Numbered from the stretch's first letter, positions 27,095-36,353 are shown. The stretch is DNA of 64,000 nt from DATKAS01 sp963773315 (GCA_963773315.1 CAVZAF010000002.1:682001-746000), one strand, 5' to 3'. The notes: generated by a model not told the origin, from the sequence alone. Numbers and translations are program-made.

Positions 27095-27134
27095 GGGGCG
27101 CGTTTTGTGCCATCCGTGGCATATTTCGCGCCCC
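27095..27134. repeat. Two-level inverted repeat in an intergenic gap
   Basis: Outer arms GGGGCGCG (27095-27102) and CGCGCCCC (27127-27134) are perfect complements. Inside, TGCCA (27108-27112) and TGGCA (27117-27121) form a second stem around TCCG. The strip between the arms is T-rich (TTTTG / TATTT), unlike the surroundings. It lies between the Gfo/Idh start and the end of the hydroxyacid dehydrogenase. It may be an RNA structure or a protein site. Confidence 0.55.
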
Positions 27135-27168
27135 GGAATCACCTGAGTCGATGTTCCACTCGCACTGC

Positions 27169-28144
27169 TCAGCCGCTCTGCGCCTCGGGGTTGACGACGT
27201 TGATCGGGTGGCCGTCCGCGAACGTGTTGATCTGACGGAACACGTCGTTGAACTGCAGCTCCCACTCGTCGCGAGTGACGTATCCGATGTGCGGCGTGCA
27301 CACGACGTTCGGCAATGAGACGAGCGGGTCAGCGGGATCGGTGAGCGGCTCGGTCTCGTAGACGTCGACGGCGGCCATGCCAGGGCGACCCGAGCGGAGC
27401 GCGTCGACGAGCGCGCCCGGCTCGACGAGTCCGGCGCGGCTCGTGTTGACGAAGAGCGAGGTCGGCTTCATCGAAGCGAGGTCGTCGCGGGTGACGATTC
27501 CGCGCGTCGCCGCGAGGAGCCTCATGTGGACAGAGACCACGTCACTCGTCTCGAAGAACGCCTCCTTGCTCGGAGCGATCTCGTGGCCGTCGGCCTCGGC
27601 TCGTGCGAGCGACTCAGGGCGCGCCCACACCTGCACCTTCATCGCGAACGCCTTGCCATATCCGGCGACGACAGCGCCGATGCGCCCGTAGCCGTAGATC
27701 CCCAGGGTCTTGCCGATGACGCTGCGTCCGATGTCGACCTGCCATTCGCCACGCTTTCAGCGCGGCGACCTGTTGCGGGATCTGCCGCATCGCCGCGAGC
27801 ACGAGCGCCCACGTCAGCTCCGCCGTGGCGTACGAAGGCGAGCCCTGGTGCAAGTCGGACGACACGATCACGCCGAGCCGCGTGCACGCGTCGATGTCGA
27901 TGTGGGGATACGCGCTGCGTTGGCTGATCAGCCGGAGGCGGGGGAGGCGCTCGAGCAGTGCGCCCGGGATCTTCGTTCGCTCTCGGATCAGCACGAGCGC
28001 TTCGGTGTCGTGGAGACGCGTGGTGAGCTCGTCGAGGTCGTCGGTGTGGTCGGTCCAGATGGTGACGTCGTGCCCGTCGAGCTCTCGGAAGCAAGCGAGC
28101 GTGCGGAGCGTGTCGAGGTAGTCGTCGAGAATCGTGACCTTCAC
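27169..28144 (-). CDS. D-2-hydroxyacid dehydrogenase (indel)
   Basis: About 325 residues from GTG 28144. N-terminal MKVTILDDYLDTLRTL and QRSAYPHIDIDACTRLGV; NAD site LGIYGYGRIGAVVAGYG, across a frame break near 27735; catalytic Arg in FVNTSRAGLVE, Glu in VYETEPL, His in CTPHIGYV. It belongs to the phosphoglycerate/formate dehydrogenase group and reduces a 2-keto acid or oxidises a D-2-hydroxy acid. The GTG overlaps the stop of the upstream SDR (GTGA), so the two work in one operon. Confidence 0.88.
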
Positions 28145-28914
28145 CGGTCACGGGGTCCGGCGAACACGGCCGTGATCCCGCCGTCGACGGGATACGCCCC
28201 GCCTGTCATGAAGCTGGCTTCGTCACTCGCGAGGAACGCAACCAGCTCACCGACTTCGGAGGGCCGGCCGACGCGGCCGATCGGGTGCCCCGCGCCGAAC
28301 ATGTCGAGGATCTCGTTGTTCCCGTGCGCCGGGCCGAGGATCGGCGTGTCGATGACGCCGGGGCACACCGCGTTCACCCGGATGCCGAGCGGAGCGAGGT
28401 CCGCGGCAGCGCTCTTCATGAGCCCGATCACGGCGAACTTCGTCGCGCAATACGTGCCCATCATCCGGCCGCCCATGAGGCCCGCGCCGGACGAGGTGAT
28501 GACGATCGAGCCTCCGCCCGACGATGCGATCGAGCGTCCGAACGACTGCAGCCCCAGGAACACGCCGCGCAGGTTGATGGCCATGGTGCGGTCCCACTCC
28601 TCGAGGGCGATCTCGAGCACCGAACCCATCGACGCGACCCCGGCGTTCAGGTGCGCGACGTGCAGGCCGCCGAGCTCGTCGACGACGGCCTTCGCCGCTG
28701 CGTCGTTCGACTCGGGCTTGGTGACGTCGAGCTCGACCGCGATCGCGTGCGGGCCACACTCCCGGATGCCCTTCGCTGTTGCCTCGGCCCTCGCGAGATC
28801 GAGGTCTGCGCACGCCACCGAGGCGCCGTGGCTCGCCATCACGGCTGCGGTAGCGGCGCCGATGCCCGATCCCGCGCCCGTCACGACTGCGACCTTCCCG
28901 TCGAGCTTCCCCAT
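28141..28914 (-). CDS. Short-chain dehydrogenase/reductase
   Basis: 257 residues from ATG 28914 (MGKLDGKVAVVTGAGSGIG); the upstream in-frame codons look non-coding. TGAGSGIG cofactor loop, NAG in LNAGVAS, catalytic Ser in VITSSGAG, YCATK active site, and VDGG near the end. D after strand 2 (CADLDLARAE) suggests NAD preference. A typical 3-oxoacyl or alcohol dehydrogenase relative, coupled to the hydroxyacid dehydrogenase by a GTGA overlap. The flavin hydroxylase gene lies 67 bases upstream on the same strand. Confidence 0.9.
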   Translation of the reverse strand: MGKLDGKVAVVTGAGSGIGAATAAVMASHGASVACADLDLARAEATAKGIRECGPHAIAVELDVTKPESNDAAAKAVVDELGGLHVAHLNAGVASMGSVLEIALEEWDRTMAINLRGVFLGLQSFGRSIASSGGGSIVITSSGAGLMGGRMMGTYCATKFAVIGLMKSAAADLAPLGIRVNAVCPGVIDTPILGPAHGNNEILDMFGAGHPIGRVGRPSEVGELVAFLASDEASFMTGGAYPVDGGITAVFAGPRDR

Positions 28915-28981
28915 CGGAACCCCCTGATCGTGGACGACTCGTTGGACGACTGATCCGAAGGTTGCCACGTCACGCGTCGGG

Positions 28982-30146
28982 TCACATGAAGACGGTGGGC
29001 TGCTCGATGCCGAGGCGCACCTTCGCGAAGCGCTGCATGGCTACGGGGCTGAAGTAGGCGTGCTGGGCGACGGTGTGGACGTCGCGGAAGCAACGCTGGA
29101 TCGGGTGCGGCCGCACGACCGACGACCCCGCGAGGGTGAAGGAGGTGTCGACGGCCTCGACGGACGCGCGCAGCGCCTCGTTCGTGGCGAGCTGGAACGT
29201 CGCCCGTTGTTCGACTGTCGGCGCGTCTCCTCGGGTGGCGGTCTGCCAAAGGTCGTCGAGCACGTCGAACACCATCGCTCGGGCTGACCGCAGACGCCCC
29301 TCGGCACGAGCGAGCTCGATCTGCACGTGGCCGTCGTCGGAGAGAGGGGTGAACGTGCCGGCGCGCACCTTCGTCCTGGCGAGCGGGGTCAGCTCGTCGA
29401 GCGCACGCCGGGCGATGCCGAGCGGCACGCCGACGAGCGCGATGCCAGCGAGGGTGAAGAAGCTCAAGCGCCAGACAGGACCGTCGTGGCGAGCCGGCTC
29501 GAAGAAGGGTCGGATGAGAAGCTCGTCGGGCACCCGCACGTCACGGGCTTCGATGTCGTTGCTCCCCGTCCCCCGCATGCCGAGCACGTCCCAGTTGTCG
29601 ATGATCTGGCCCTGGTCGCTCGGGAAGAGCGCGAGCCGCCAGTCGGGGCCTTGCTCGGTCATGCGGGGAGCATCTGCGTCGAACACGAACGCTCCCGTGA
29701 AGAACCAGTGCGCATGCCGGCATCCGCTTGCGAACGGCCACCGACCGGACAGGTCGTGGACGCCCGCCGTGGCCAGCGCGGAGCTGACCCGTGGGAGCGA
29801 ACACCGTAGCGATGGAGAGGTCGGCGTTCGGGCCCAGCACGTCGCGCGCGACCGCGGGATCGAGCCACGCGGTGAAGGCGGGACCACCGGCGCCGATCGA
29901 GCCGATCCATCCCGTCGAGCCGTCGGCCTGCGAGAGCCGTTCGACGATCGAGATCAGCTCCGCAGGGTGCACCTCGTAGCCGCCGAGGGCCGAGGGCTGC
30001 ATCATGCGGAAGATGCCGGCGTCGCGCATGGCCTCGACGAGGTCGAGGGGGAGGTTGCCAGCCCGTTCGGCTTCGTCGGCGCGGGCGGAGATCTCGTCGA
30101 GCAAGGCTTGCGAGACCTCGAGGTGGGGGAGCGTCGAAGTGGGCAT
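28982..30146 (-). CDS. Acyl-CoA dehydrogenase-fold flavin hydroxylase (HsaA-like), one indel
   Basis: About 388 residues from ATG 30146, with GAGAGGA upstream. The acyl-CoA dehydrogenase fold is seen in EAMRDAGIFRMMQPSALGGYEV, GSTGWIGSIG and the middle-domain NWDVLGMRGTGSNDIEARDV. The C-terminal part (PIQRCFRDVHTVAQHAYFS) matches the type-2 C-terminal domain found in flavin-dependent hydroxylases such as HsaA, which use reduced flavin from a partner reductase. A frame break near 29780 interrupts residues about 120-125. The gene faces a TetR regulator across 62 bases and leads an operon with an SDR and a hydroxyacid dehydrogenase. Confidence 0.82.
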
Positions 30147-30182
30147 CGGAGAGTCCTCTCGAATCAAGTTCGAAATCAGATA

Positions 30183-30198
30183 CAGTGGCTAGTAACTG
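30183..30198. promoter_or_regulatory. Candidate TetR operator
   Basis: CAGT-GG-CTAG-TA-ACTG is a 16-base dyad with a CTAG centre, in the 62-base gap between the flavin hydroxylase and its divergent TetR gene. Twelve of the sixteen bases are symmetric. Position and symmetry fit a TetR site; binding is inferred. Confidence 0.45.
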
Positions 30199-30208
30199 AT
30201 ACGACACT

Positions 30209-30871
30209 ATGGAACGAAATCAGCGAAAGCGCAATGTGACAACCGTCAGGCGTTACGACTCGAGCCGGCGCCGAGCGCAGGCGGGGCAGAACCGCGCCGC
30301 GGTGATCGAGGCGGCCCGCTCCCGGTTCTTCGCCGAGGGCTACGCCAGCACCACGGTCGGGCAGATCGCGGGCGATGCCGGTGTGTCGGTAGAGACGATC
30401 TACAAGGCGTTCGGCAACAAGGCCGGCCTCCTCAAGGCGGTCTTCGACGTCGCGGTCGCCGGTGACGACGAGCCCGTCGCGATGGCCGACCGTGGCTTCG
30501 TCGCCCGCATCCAGGCCGAGCCCCAGGCTCGCAGCAAGATCGAGATGTACGTCGCCCACCTCTGCGAGTCGATGCCCCGTGCCGCGCCGGTGCAGCTGCT
30601 CGCGCGCGATGCCGGCGCGGCCGACGCGGACGCGGCCGGTGTCTACGCGCAGACGCGGGCAGAGATGCTGCACGGGATGACGCTCTTCGCTCGCAACCTG
30701 CACCAGACCGGCCAGCTCCGCGTGAGCGTGACCGAGGCGCGCGATGTGCTCTGGACCTACTTCGGCGCCGAGGTCTATGAGCTGCTCGTGCTCGAACGAG
30801 GCTGGTCGACGAAACGCTACGGTCGGTTCCTGGCCGAGGCCGTCGTCGCGGCACTCGTCGAACCGAGTTGA
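30209..30871 (+). CDS. TetR-family transcriptional regulator
   Basis: 220 residues. The helix-turn-helix region reads RAAVIEAARSRFFAEGYA, then TTVGQIAGDAGVSVETIYKAFGNKAGLL, standard TetR. A basic N-terminal arm (RRYDSSRRRAQAGQ) precedes it. The C-terminal helical domain would bind a small effector. Divergent from the flavin hydroxylase, so it probably represses that gene and itself; the SDR 16 bases downstream is likely co-transcribed. Confidence 0.92.
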   Translation: MERNQRKRNVTTVRRYDSSRRRAQAGQNRAAVIEAARSRFFAEGYASTTVGQIAGDAGVSVETIYKAFGNKAGLLKAVFDVAVAGDDEPVAMADRGFVARIQAEPQARSKIEMYVAHLCESMPRAAPVQLLARDAGAADADAAGVYAQTRAEMLHGMTLFARNLHQTGQLRVSVTEARDVLWTYFGAEVYELLVLERGWSTKRYGRFLAEAVVAALVEPS

Positions 30872-30887
30872 GGGCAAGGGGCAGCAC

Positions 30888-31622
30888 ATGGACTTGACCG
30901 GCCAGGCCGTCATCGTCACCGGGTCATCGAGCGGCATCGGCGCGGCGGTCGCGCGCCGTCTCGACGCGCTAGGCGCCGGCGTCGTCGTCAACTCGTCGTC
31001 GTCTCGTGAGGCGGGGGAGAAGATCGCCAGCGAGCTCCGCGACGCGATCTACGTGCAGGGCGACATCGGTGATCCTGCGACCTCGGAGAACCTGGTCCGC
31101 GCAGCGACCGACCGCTGGGGGCGCCTCGACGGACTCGTCAACAATGCCGGCTGCACGGTGAGCGTCCCGCTCGCCGACATCGACTCGGTGGGCGTCGAGC
31201 ACTGGGAGAAGGTGCTGCGCACGAACGTGATCGGCACCTTCCTCGTGAGCCAGGCGTGCCTGCCCCTCCTGCGGGCCGCGCCGGAAGGCTGGATCGTGAA
31301 CGTGACATCGCTTGCCGGCACCCGTCAGACGGGCAGCTCGTTTCCCTACGCGGTGTCGAAGGCAGCCGTGGACCACATGACGACCCTGCTCGCGAAGTTC
31401 GTGGGGAGCAACGTGCGGGTGAACGGCGTGGCGCCCGGTCTCGTCGACACACCGTGGACCGCGACATGGGGCGATCGCCACGAGGCGGTGAAGGCGATGG
31501 CGCCCTTGCATCGCGTCGCGAGCGCCGACGACATCGCCGACGCGGTGCTCGCGATCGTCAGCTGTCGCTACGCGAGCGGTTCGACGCTGATCGTCGATGG
31601 AGGGCTCGGGCTCGTCGTCTGA
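30888..31622 (+). CDS. Short-chain dehydrogenase/reductase
   Basis: 244 residues from ATG 30888, with AAGGGG upstream. VTGSSSGIGAAVARRL, VNNAGCTVS, NVTSLAGT, YAVSKAAVDH and VDGGLGLV are complete SDR motifs. The NSSSS stretch after strand 2, lacking an Asp, hints at NADP use. It follows the TetR gene closely and so belongs to the same regulated module as the flavin hydroxylase across the divergent promoter. Confidence 0.9.
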   Translation: MDLTGQAVIVTGSSSGIGAAVARRLDALGAGVVVNSSSSREAGEKIASELRDAIYVQGDIGDPATSENLVRAATDRWGRLDGLVNNAGCTVSVPLADIDSVGVEHWEKVLRTNVIGTFLVSQACLPLLRAAPEGWIVNVTSLAGTRQTGSSFPYAVSKAAVDHMTTLLAKFVGSNVRVNGVAPGLVDTPWTATWGDRHEAVKAMAPLHRVASADDIADAVLAIVSCRYASGSTLIVDGGLGLVV

Positions 31623-31631
31623 GATCCGAGG

Positions 31632-32294
31632 TCACTCGACGTCGATCACGATGCGACACCCGGCGCGCTTCGCCGGCCTGACGACGAGGTCACGCACCTG
31701 GGCGCCGTGAGGTCCTGACTCGACGACGCCCTCGGCCAAACCGCGGTGGAGCTCACAGACGATCTCCGGCGCTGCCGACGCGGTCGTGACGAACGGGCAT
31801 CGGTCGAGCACCACCTCGACTTCGTCCCGCCGCTCGACAAGGCGGGGTTCGAAGCCGAGCCGCCGCGTGAGCGTCTCGAGGAGCCGGACGCGATCGGTGG
31901 CGCCGCCCGCTGCCTTCGCCAGTCGACGCCCTGCGGCGCGACCGACGGTTCGCGGGTCGTCTCCGGTCTGCAAGAGCTCGATGAGCAGTGCGGACAGCTG
32001 CTCGTATGGGCTGTGGCTCTCCCACCGTCCTGCGGCCCCGGGGTTCGGCCGGTAGCGCAGCGCAGGGCGGCCCGGACCTGACGGCGTCGCCACCTCCTCG
32101 ACGACCAGCCCGGCGTCGCGCAGCTTGGCGAGATGCTGGCGGATCGCGTTGTGGTTGAGACCGAAGTGGTCGGTCAGCTCCGCGACGCCAACAGGTTCGG
32201 GTGCGGCGTCGACGTAACGGAAGATCGCGTTGCGGGTGGGATCTCCGAGCGCTCGGGCCTGCTCGGTCGCCTCGTCGCGGGTCGACCCAGTCAT
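31632..32294 (-). CDS. Winged-helix regulator with C-terminal Cys-rich domain (SufR/ArsR-like)
   Basis: 220 residues. N-terminal winged helix: RALGDPTRNAIFRYVD and DHFGLNHNAIRQHLAKLRDAGLV. The C-terminal domain keeps the spaced cysteines of this family: DRCPFVTTA, VCELHRGLAEG and a late AGCRIVI. In relatives such as SufR similar cysteines hold an Fe-S cluster, so this may sense iron-sulfur or redox state; that is inferred. ATG 32294 overlaps the stop of the small membrane ORF (ATGA), and the PAS gene lies ahead of that. Confidence 0.82.
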   Translation of the reverse strand: MTGSTRDEATEQARALGDPTRNAIFRYVDAAPEPVGVAELTDHFGLNHNAIRQHLAKLRDAGLVVEEVATPSGPGRPALRYRPNPGAAGRWESHSPYEQLSALLIELLQTGDDPRTVGRAAGRRLAKAAGGATDRVRLLETLTRRLGFEPRLVERRDEVEVVLDRCPFVTTASAAPEIVCELHRGLAEGVVESGPHGAQVRDLVVRPAKRAGCRIVIDVE

Positions 32295-32404
32295 CGGTTC
32301 AGCAGCGGCGCGACGGAGAGCGCCACGATCAGCAGGAACACGCCTACGAGCAGCAGGATCGCGGCGGCCTTGGGATGAGCCGGGCGCTCGGGAGTGGGTC
32401 CCAT
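32291..32404 (-). CDS. Small single-span membrane peptide (37 residues)
   Basis: MGPTPERPAHPKAAAILLLV leads into a hydrophobic run, GVFLLIVALSVAPLLNR, which is one transmembrane helix with a basic end. It starts with an ATGA overlap on the PAS gene stop and ends with an ATGA overlap on the start of the winged-helix regulator. This tight double coupling is the best evidence that it is real. Function unknown; a membrane link between the PAS sensor and the regulator is a guess. Confidence 0.65.
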   Translation of the reverse strand: MGPTPERPAHPKAAAILLLVGVFLLIVALSVAPLLNR

Positions 32405-32889
32405 CACGACTTCGCGGCCTGACGCAGCGCGTCGAGCTCGGCGCGGAGCTGCCGGCGCTCCTGCCAATGCGCCGTCTCGTCCCGCACGACCGCGGCGACG
32501 CCGGAGACTCCCATCTCGCACTCCACGAGCGTCACCGTGAAGGCGATCGAAAGTGGCCGTCCATCTCGGTGAAGCGCCGGCACCTCGAGCAGCTGCTCCC
32601 CGTACTTCGTCTCTCCCGCCGCCATGGCGTGACGGAAGCCCGCATTGTGACGATCTCGCAGGCGTTCGGGAACGATCAGGTCGAGCTGCGACCCGACGGT
32701 CTCAGCCGAAGTCCAACCGAAGAGACGCTCCGCCGACGCGTTCCAGAAGACGATCGTGCCGGTCGGGTCGGCGATGATGACCGCGTCCGCGAGCGACCGC
32801 ATGAGCCCCGCGAGCGTCTCGTCGGTCGGCGCGTCACCGTCCTCGAACAGGTGCGCCCAGCAAGGTGCGTCGCCGCCCTCGTCGCTCAT
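32404..32889 (-). CDS. Single PAS-domain protein
   Basis: 161 residues. PAS core: LADAVIIADPTGTIVFWNASAERLFGW, then LIVPERLRDRHNAGF, LHRDGRPLSIAFTVT and a C-terminal short coiled segment (HWQERRQLRAELDAL). This is the FixL/oxygen-sensor type of PAS by pattern, but no kinase or other output domain is attached. It probably passes a signal by protein contact. First gene of a three-gene overlapping set with the membrane peptide and the Cys-rich regulator. Confidence 0.88.
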   Translation of the reverse strand: MSDEGGDAPCWAHLFEDGDAPTDETLAGLMRSLADAVIIADPTGTIVFWNASAERLFGWTSAETVGSQLDLIVPERLRDRHNAGFRHAMAAGETKYGEQLLEVPALHRDGRPLSIAFTVTLVECEMGVSGVAAVVRDETAHWQERRQLRAELDALRQAAKS

Positions 32890-32960
32890 GGCGCCGTGAC
32901 GATAGTTCGATCAACTGCTAGAGAAAACTCCGCGCTCCGAAAGAAGACCGCACCTGACTT

Positions 32961-33728
32961 CTACGAGAGGGCGACGCCCACGGCGGTGAGTGCGACGAGC
33001 GCGAGCCCGAGGATCATCTGTCGCATGCCGAGCACCTTCGCCGGCACCGCTGGGCGCCTGAGCCACACGACCTGCAGCACGGAGAGGCCGATGACGCCCC
33101 CGAACCCGAGCCACACTGCTGGCTCAACGGCGACGGCGAGCGCTGCGCACACGGCTGCGGTCCCTTGTGCGAGGGCGGCGCCCCGCACGTCCGCCGCACC
33201 ATGACGCAGTCGCGCGATCTGGGTGCGCACGAACGGAATCGATCCGATGGCCCGTGCGGCCAGGATCATCCAGAGCGCCGCGGCCATCGGGCCCGGCTCG
33301 CCTCCGGCGAGTGCGATCGCAGCGACGCCCGCGCACACGCCGATTGCTCCACTCAGCTCGGGCGCCGCACGCCGGCTCCGGCTGCGCACGTCGAACCAGA
33401 GCTGCACAGCCACGAGCGGGAGTGCCACCACCACCGGAATCCACCATTGCCATCCGGTCCACGCCGTGACCGTCACGGCGATCGCTAGGAGCGCGACGAG
33501 CTCAGCGGCTGTCAGCTGAGCAGCCAGGCGGGTCCTGGGCAGCCATCGGTCGTGGCGGAGATCGACCACGACGAGCTTGAGCGGCGTGCGGATCAAGAAC
33601 GCGAGGAGCACACCCACGCCGAGCAGCACGCCCGCGATCGAGGGCGCGACGAGCAAACCCAGGAGCACCGGTTCGATCGTGAGCCCCCAGCCTCCGTGCT
33701 CCGACGGCACGGCGACCGATCGCCACAT
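32961..33728 (-). CDS. YwiC-like integral membrane protein
   Basis: 255 residues from ATG 33728. VPSEHGGWGLTIEPVLLGLLVAP is the YwiC signature (HGxW). About eight hydrophobic segments follow, with RTPLKLVVVDLRHDRW between helices 2 and 3. Function of the family is unknown; links to nitrate respiration loci exist in Bacillus. The frame is open and protein-like up to GTG 33827, which would add 33 residues and leave only 17 bases to the divergent ABC gene, so the start is uncertain. Confidence 0.8.
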   Translation of the reverse strand: MWRSVAVPSEHGGWGLTIEPVLLGLLVAPSIAGVLLGVGVLLAFLIRTPLKLVVVDLRHDRWLPRTRLAAQLTAAELVALLAIAVTVTAWTGWQWWIPVVVALPLVAVQLWFDVRSRSRRAAPELSGAIGVCAGVAAIALAGGEPGPMAAALWMILAARAIGSIPFVRTQIARLRHGAADVRGAALAQGTAAVCAALAVAVEPAVWLGFGGVIGLSVLQVVWLRRPAVPAKVLGMRQMILGLALVALTAVGVALS

Positions 33729-33844
33729 GGCGCGCTCACGCGCGGCGGATGCCTCCACATGGTCAGGGTGCCGCCACGCGGGTTCGGGCAGTAGGGGCGA
33801 AGGTCCTCGCGCGCGGGCGGTGCTCACGATCGCGTCCTGCCACG

Positions 33845-34756
33845 ATGACGGTGGTGGACGCAGTGATCGAAGTGTCGGGGCTCGTAAAGACGTTCGGCTC
33901 GACGCGGGCGCTCGACGGCCTCGACCTCGTGGTCGAGCGAGGGTCGGTGCAGGGCTTCCTCGGTCCGAACGGGTCGGGCAAGACGACCACGATTCGAGTG
34001 CTGTTGGGCCTCCTGCGGGCCGACTCGGGCACCGCGCGGCTTCTCGGCGGCGATCCATGGCGTGACGCGGTCGAGCTCCACCGTCGCCTCGCGTATGTCC
34101 CTGGTGACGTGAGCTTGTGGCCGAAGCTCACTGGTGGCGAGATCATCGACGTCTTCGGTCGCCTTCGTGGCGACCTCGATCCCGCGCGCCGTGACCAGCT
34201 CGTCGAGCGCTTCGAGCTCGACCCGACGAAGAAGACGCGCACGTACTCGAAAGGCAACCGCCAGAAGGTGGCGCTCATCGCCGGACTCGCGTCATCGGCG
34301 GAGCTGCTCGTCCTCGATGAGCCCACTGCGGGTCTCGACCCGCTGATGGAGGCGGTGTTCCAGAGCTGCATTCGTGAGATGACCGTCGAGGGTCGCACGG
34401 TGCTTCTCTCGAGCCACATCCTCGCCGAGGTCGAGGCTCTTTGTGACCGGGTCACGATCATCCGAGCGGGACGAGTGGTGCAGTCGGGGGCGCTCGACGA
34501 CCTGCGAGCGGTGACCCGTACCTCGGTGGTGGCCGAGACCGTCCGACCGGTCGAGGGGCTCGATCAGCTCGCGTCCGTGCATGATCTGCGGGCAAACGGC
34601 CGCCGCGTGTCCTTCGACGTCGACACCCACGGGCTCGACGAGGTCATCGTGCACCTCACCCAGGCGGGGATCGTGAGCCTCACGAGCAGCCCGCCGACGC
34701 TCGAAGAGCTCTTCCTGCGTCAGTTCGGCGACGAGCTCACGGCGGACCTGCAATGA
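33845..34756 (+). CDS. ABC transporter ATP-binding protein (exporter type)
   Basis: 303 residues from ATG 33845. Walker A GPNGSGKTTT, Q-loop region VPGDVSLWPKLTGGEI, signature YSKGNRQKVAL (divergent from LSGGQ), Walker B LLVLDEPTAGLDP, and H-loop SSHILAEVE. The C-terminal part (after about 215) is the extra domain seen in drug and lantibiotic exporters of the DrrA/CcmA type. Its stop overlaps the permease start (ATGA), so the pair forms an ABC-2 exporter. Confidence 0.92.
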   Translation: MTVVDAVIEVSGLVKTFGSTRALDGLDLVVERGSVQGFLGPNGSGKTTTIRVLLGLLRADSGTARLLGGDPWRDAVELHRRLAYVPGDVSLWPKLTGGEIIDVFGRLRGDLDPARRDQLVERFELDPTKKTRTYSKGNRQKVALIAGLASSAELLVLDEPTAGLDPLMEAVFQSCIREMTVEGRTVLLSSHILAEVEALCDRVTIIRAGRVVQSGALDDLRAVTRTSVVAETVRPVEGLDQLASVHDLRANGRRVSFDVDTHGLDEVIVHLTQAGIVSLTSSPPTLEELFLRQFGDELTADLQ

Positions 34757-36342
34757 GCACGCTGCAAGCCACCGAGCCGCTCACGTGGTTCACCCTTCGA
34801 CGCGACCGGGTGCGCGTCGTCGTGTGGATCGCGGCGATCGTCGTCGGGATGCACTTGAGTGCGGCCAGCACGAAGGGAGTCTTCCCGACGCAGGCCGACC
34901 TCGATGCCGCCAAGGCAGTCTCGATCGGCAACCCGGCGGCAATCGCGTTCAACGGCCCTCCGATCGCCCTCGACACGATGGGAGGTCAGATCGCGTTCCA
35001 AATCGGTGCGTTCGGACTGACCCTCGTCGGGCTGATGGCTCTGCTGATGACAGCCCAACTGACACGCGGCGAAGAGGACAGCGGTCGGCTCGAGCTGGTC
35101 CGGTCGATGCCCGTCGGCCGGCACGGTCCGATGGCGTCCGCCGTGGTCGTCGTGTGCGCGATGAGCGTCGTGGTGGGTGCCTTCGTGGCTCTCAGCATGT
35201 TGGTCCTCGACCTCCCCGTCATGGGATCGCTCGTGTTCGGGGCGTCGTTCACCTCGCTCGGCTTCGTCTTCGTCGGCATCACGCTGGTCGCAGCGCAGAT
35301 CACCGAGAACCCGCGTGTGGTGGCGGGCCTCGCGGGCGCAGTGCTCGGAGCGTCGTACGTCCTTCGTGCGGTAGGCGACATCGGCGGCGGCACCTTGTCC
35401 TGGCTGTCACCCATCGGCATCGCGCAGAAGTCCGAGCCGTACGCCGGCGACCGCTGGTGGCCACTGCTCCTCAACGTCGCACTGGCGGGGCTCCTCACCT
35501 GGGCGGCGGCCGCTCTCGCGTCGCGGCGCGACTTCGGTCTGGGGCTGGTGCCGCCCCGCTCGGGGCGTGCGACCGCGTCGGAACGCCTTGGCTCACCAGA
35601 AGGAGTTGCGGTGCGCTTGCAGCGCGGCGTCGTGTTCTGGTGGGCCATCGCCGTGCTCGGCCTCGGCATCGCGTACGGGTCTGTCGCGAACAGCATCGAG
35701 AGCTTCATCAAGGACAACCAGTCGCTTGCAGACGTTCTCGCCCGGGCGGGCGGCGCGAGCATCGTCGACTCGTATCTGGCGACGACGATGCTGGTGCTCG
35801 CCCTCGTCGCGATCGCTTGCGTCGTGCAGGTCGCACTGCGCCTTCGTTCCGAGGAGACCGCGCAGCGGGCAGAGGCGATCATCGCCGCCGGAACCCCCCG
35901 CTCGCACTGGGCGGGGAGTCACGTCCTGGTCGCGTTGGTCGGCGGGCTGGCCGTGCTCGCCGCCGGGGGACTCGGCACCGGGATCACCTACGCGGTAATC
36001 GCGGGTGATGCGGGGCAGGTGCCCCGTTTGCTCGGAGCCGCTCTTGTGTTCGCGCCGGCTGTGTGGCTCGTCGCGGCAGTCGCGGTTGCGCTGTTCGGCC
36101 TCATCCCTCGCTGGTCGATGCTGGCATGGGCGCTCGTCGCCTGGTGCTACGTGATCGGGTTCCTCGGTGTGTTGCTCGACCTGCCGCAGTGGTTGCGTGA
36201 CCTCTCGCCGCTCGAGCACACGCCCGCTCTGCCAGCCGAGCCGTTCGACGTCGTGCCGCTCGTGGTGCTCAGCCTGGCGGCCGCCGGGCTGATCGCCCTC
36301 GGCCTGGTCGGGTTCAAGCGCCGCGACATCGGGACCGTGTGA
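34753..36342 (+). CDS. ABC-2 type permease, polyketide-antibiotic exporter-like
   Basis: 529 residues with about twelve hydrophobic segments in two similar halves (first from residue 20, second from about 300: RGVVFWWAIAVLGLGIAYGS). The periplasmic part LDAAKAVSIGNPAAIAFNGPPIALDTMGGQIAFQ is typical of the TnrB3/tetronasin-exporter-like permeases of actinobacteria. Coupled to the ATPase by an ATGA overlap. Substrate unknown; no biosynthetic cluster lies beside it. Confidence 0.88.
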   Translation: MSTLQATEPLTWFTLRRDRVRVVVWIAAIVVGMHLSAASTKGVFPTQADLDAAKAVSIGNPAAIAFNGPPIALDTMGGQIAFQIGAFGLTLVGLMALLMTAQLTRGEEDSGRLELVRSMPVGRHGPMASAVVVVCAMSVVVGAFVALSMLVLDLPVMGSLVFGASFTSLGFVFVGITLVAAQITENPRVVAGLAGAVLGASYVLRAVGDIGGGTLSWLSPIGIAQKSEPYAGDRWWPLLLNVALAGLLTWAAAALASRRDFGLGLVPPRSGRATASERLGSPEGVAVRLQRGVVFWWAIAVLGLGIAYGSVANSIESFIKDNQSLADVLARAGGASIVDSYLATTMLVLALVAIACVVQVALRLRSEETAQRAEAIIAAGTPRSHWAGSHVLVALVGGLAVLAAGGLGTGITYAVIAGDAGQVPRLLGAALVFAPAVWLVAAVAVALFGLIPRWSMLAWALVAWCYVIGFLGVLLDLPQWLRDLSPLEHTPALPAEPFDVVPLVVLSLAAAGLIALGLVGFKRRDIGTV

Positions 36343-36353
36343 GGCGCGTCTCG

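Noticed and set aside
27081..27098. CCCCAG/CTGGGG hairpin followed by CGCGTTTT as an intrinsic terminator
   Set aside because: It would only work on the plus strand, where no gene lies upstream; it competes with the larger inverted repeat at 27095-27134.
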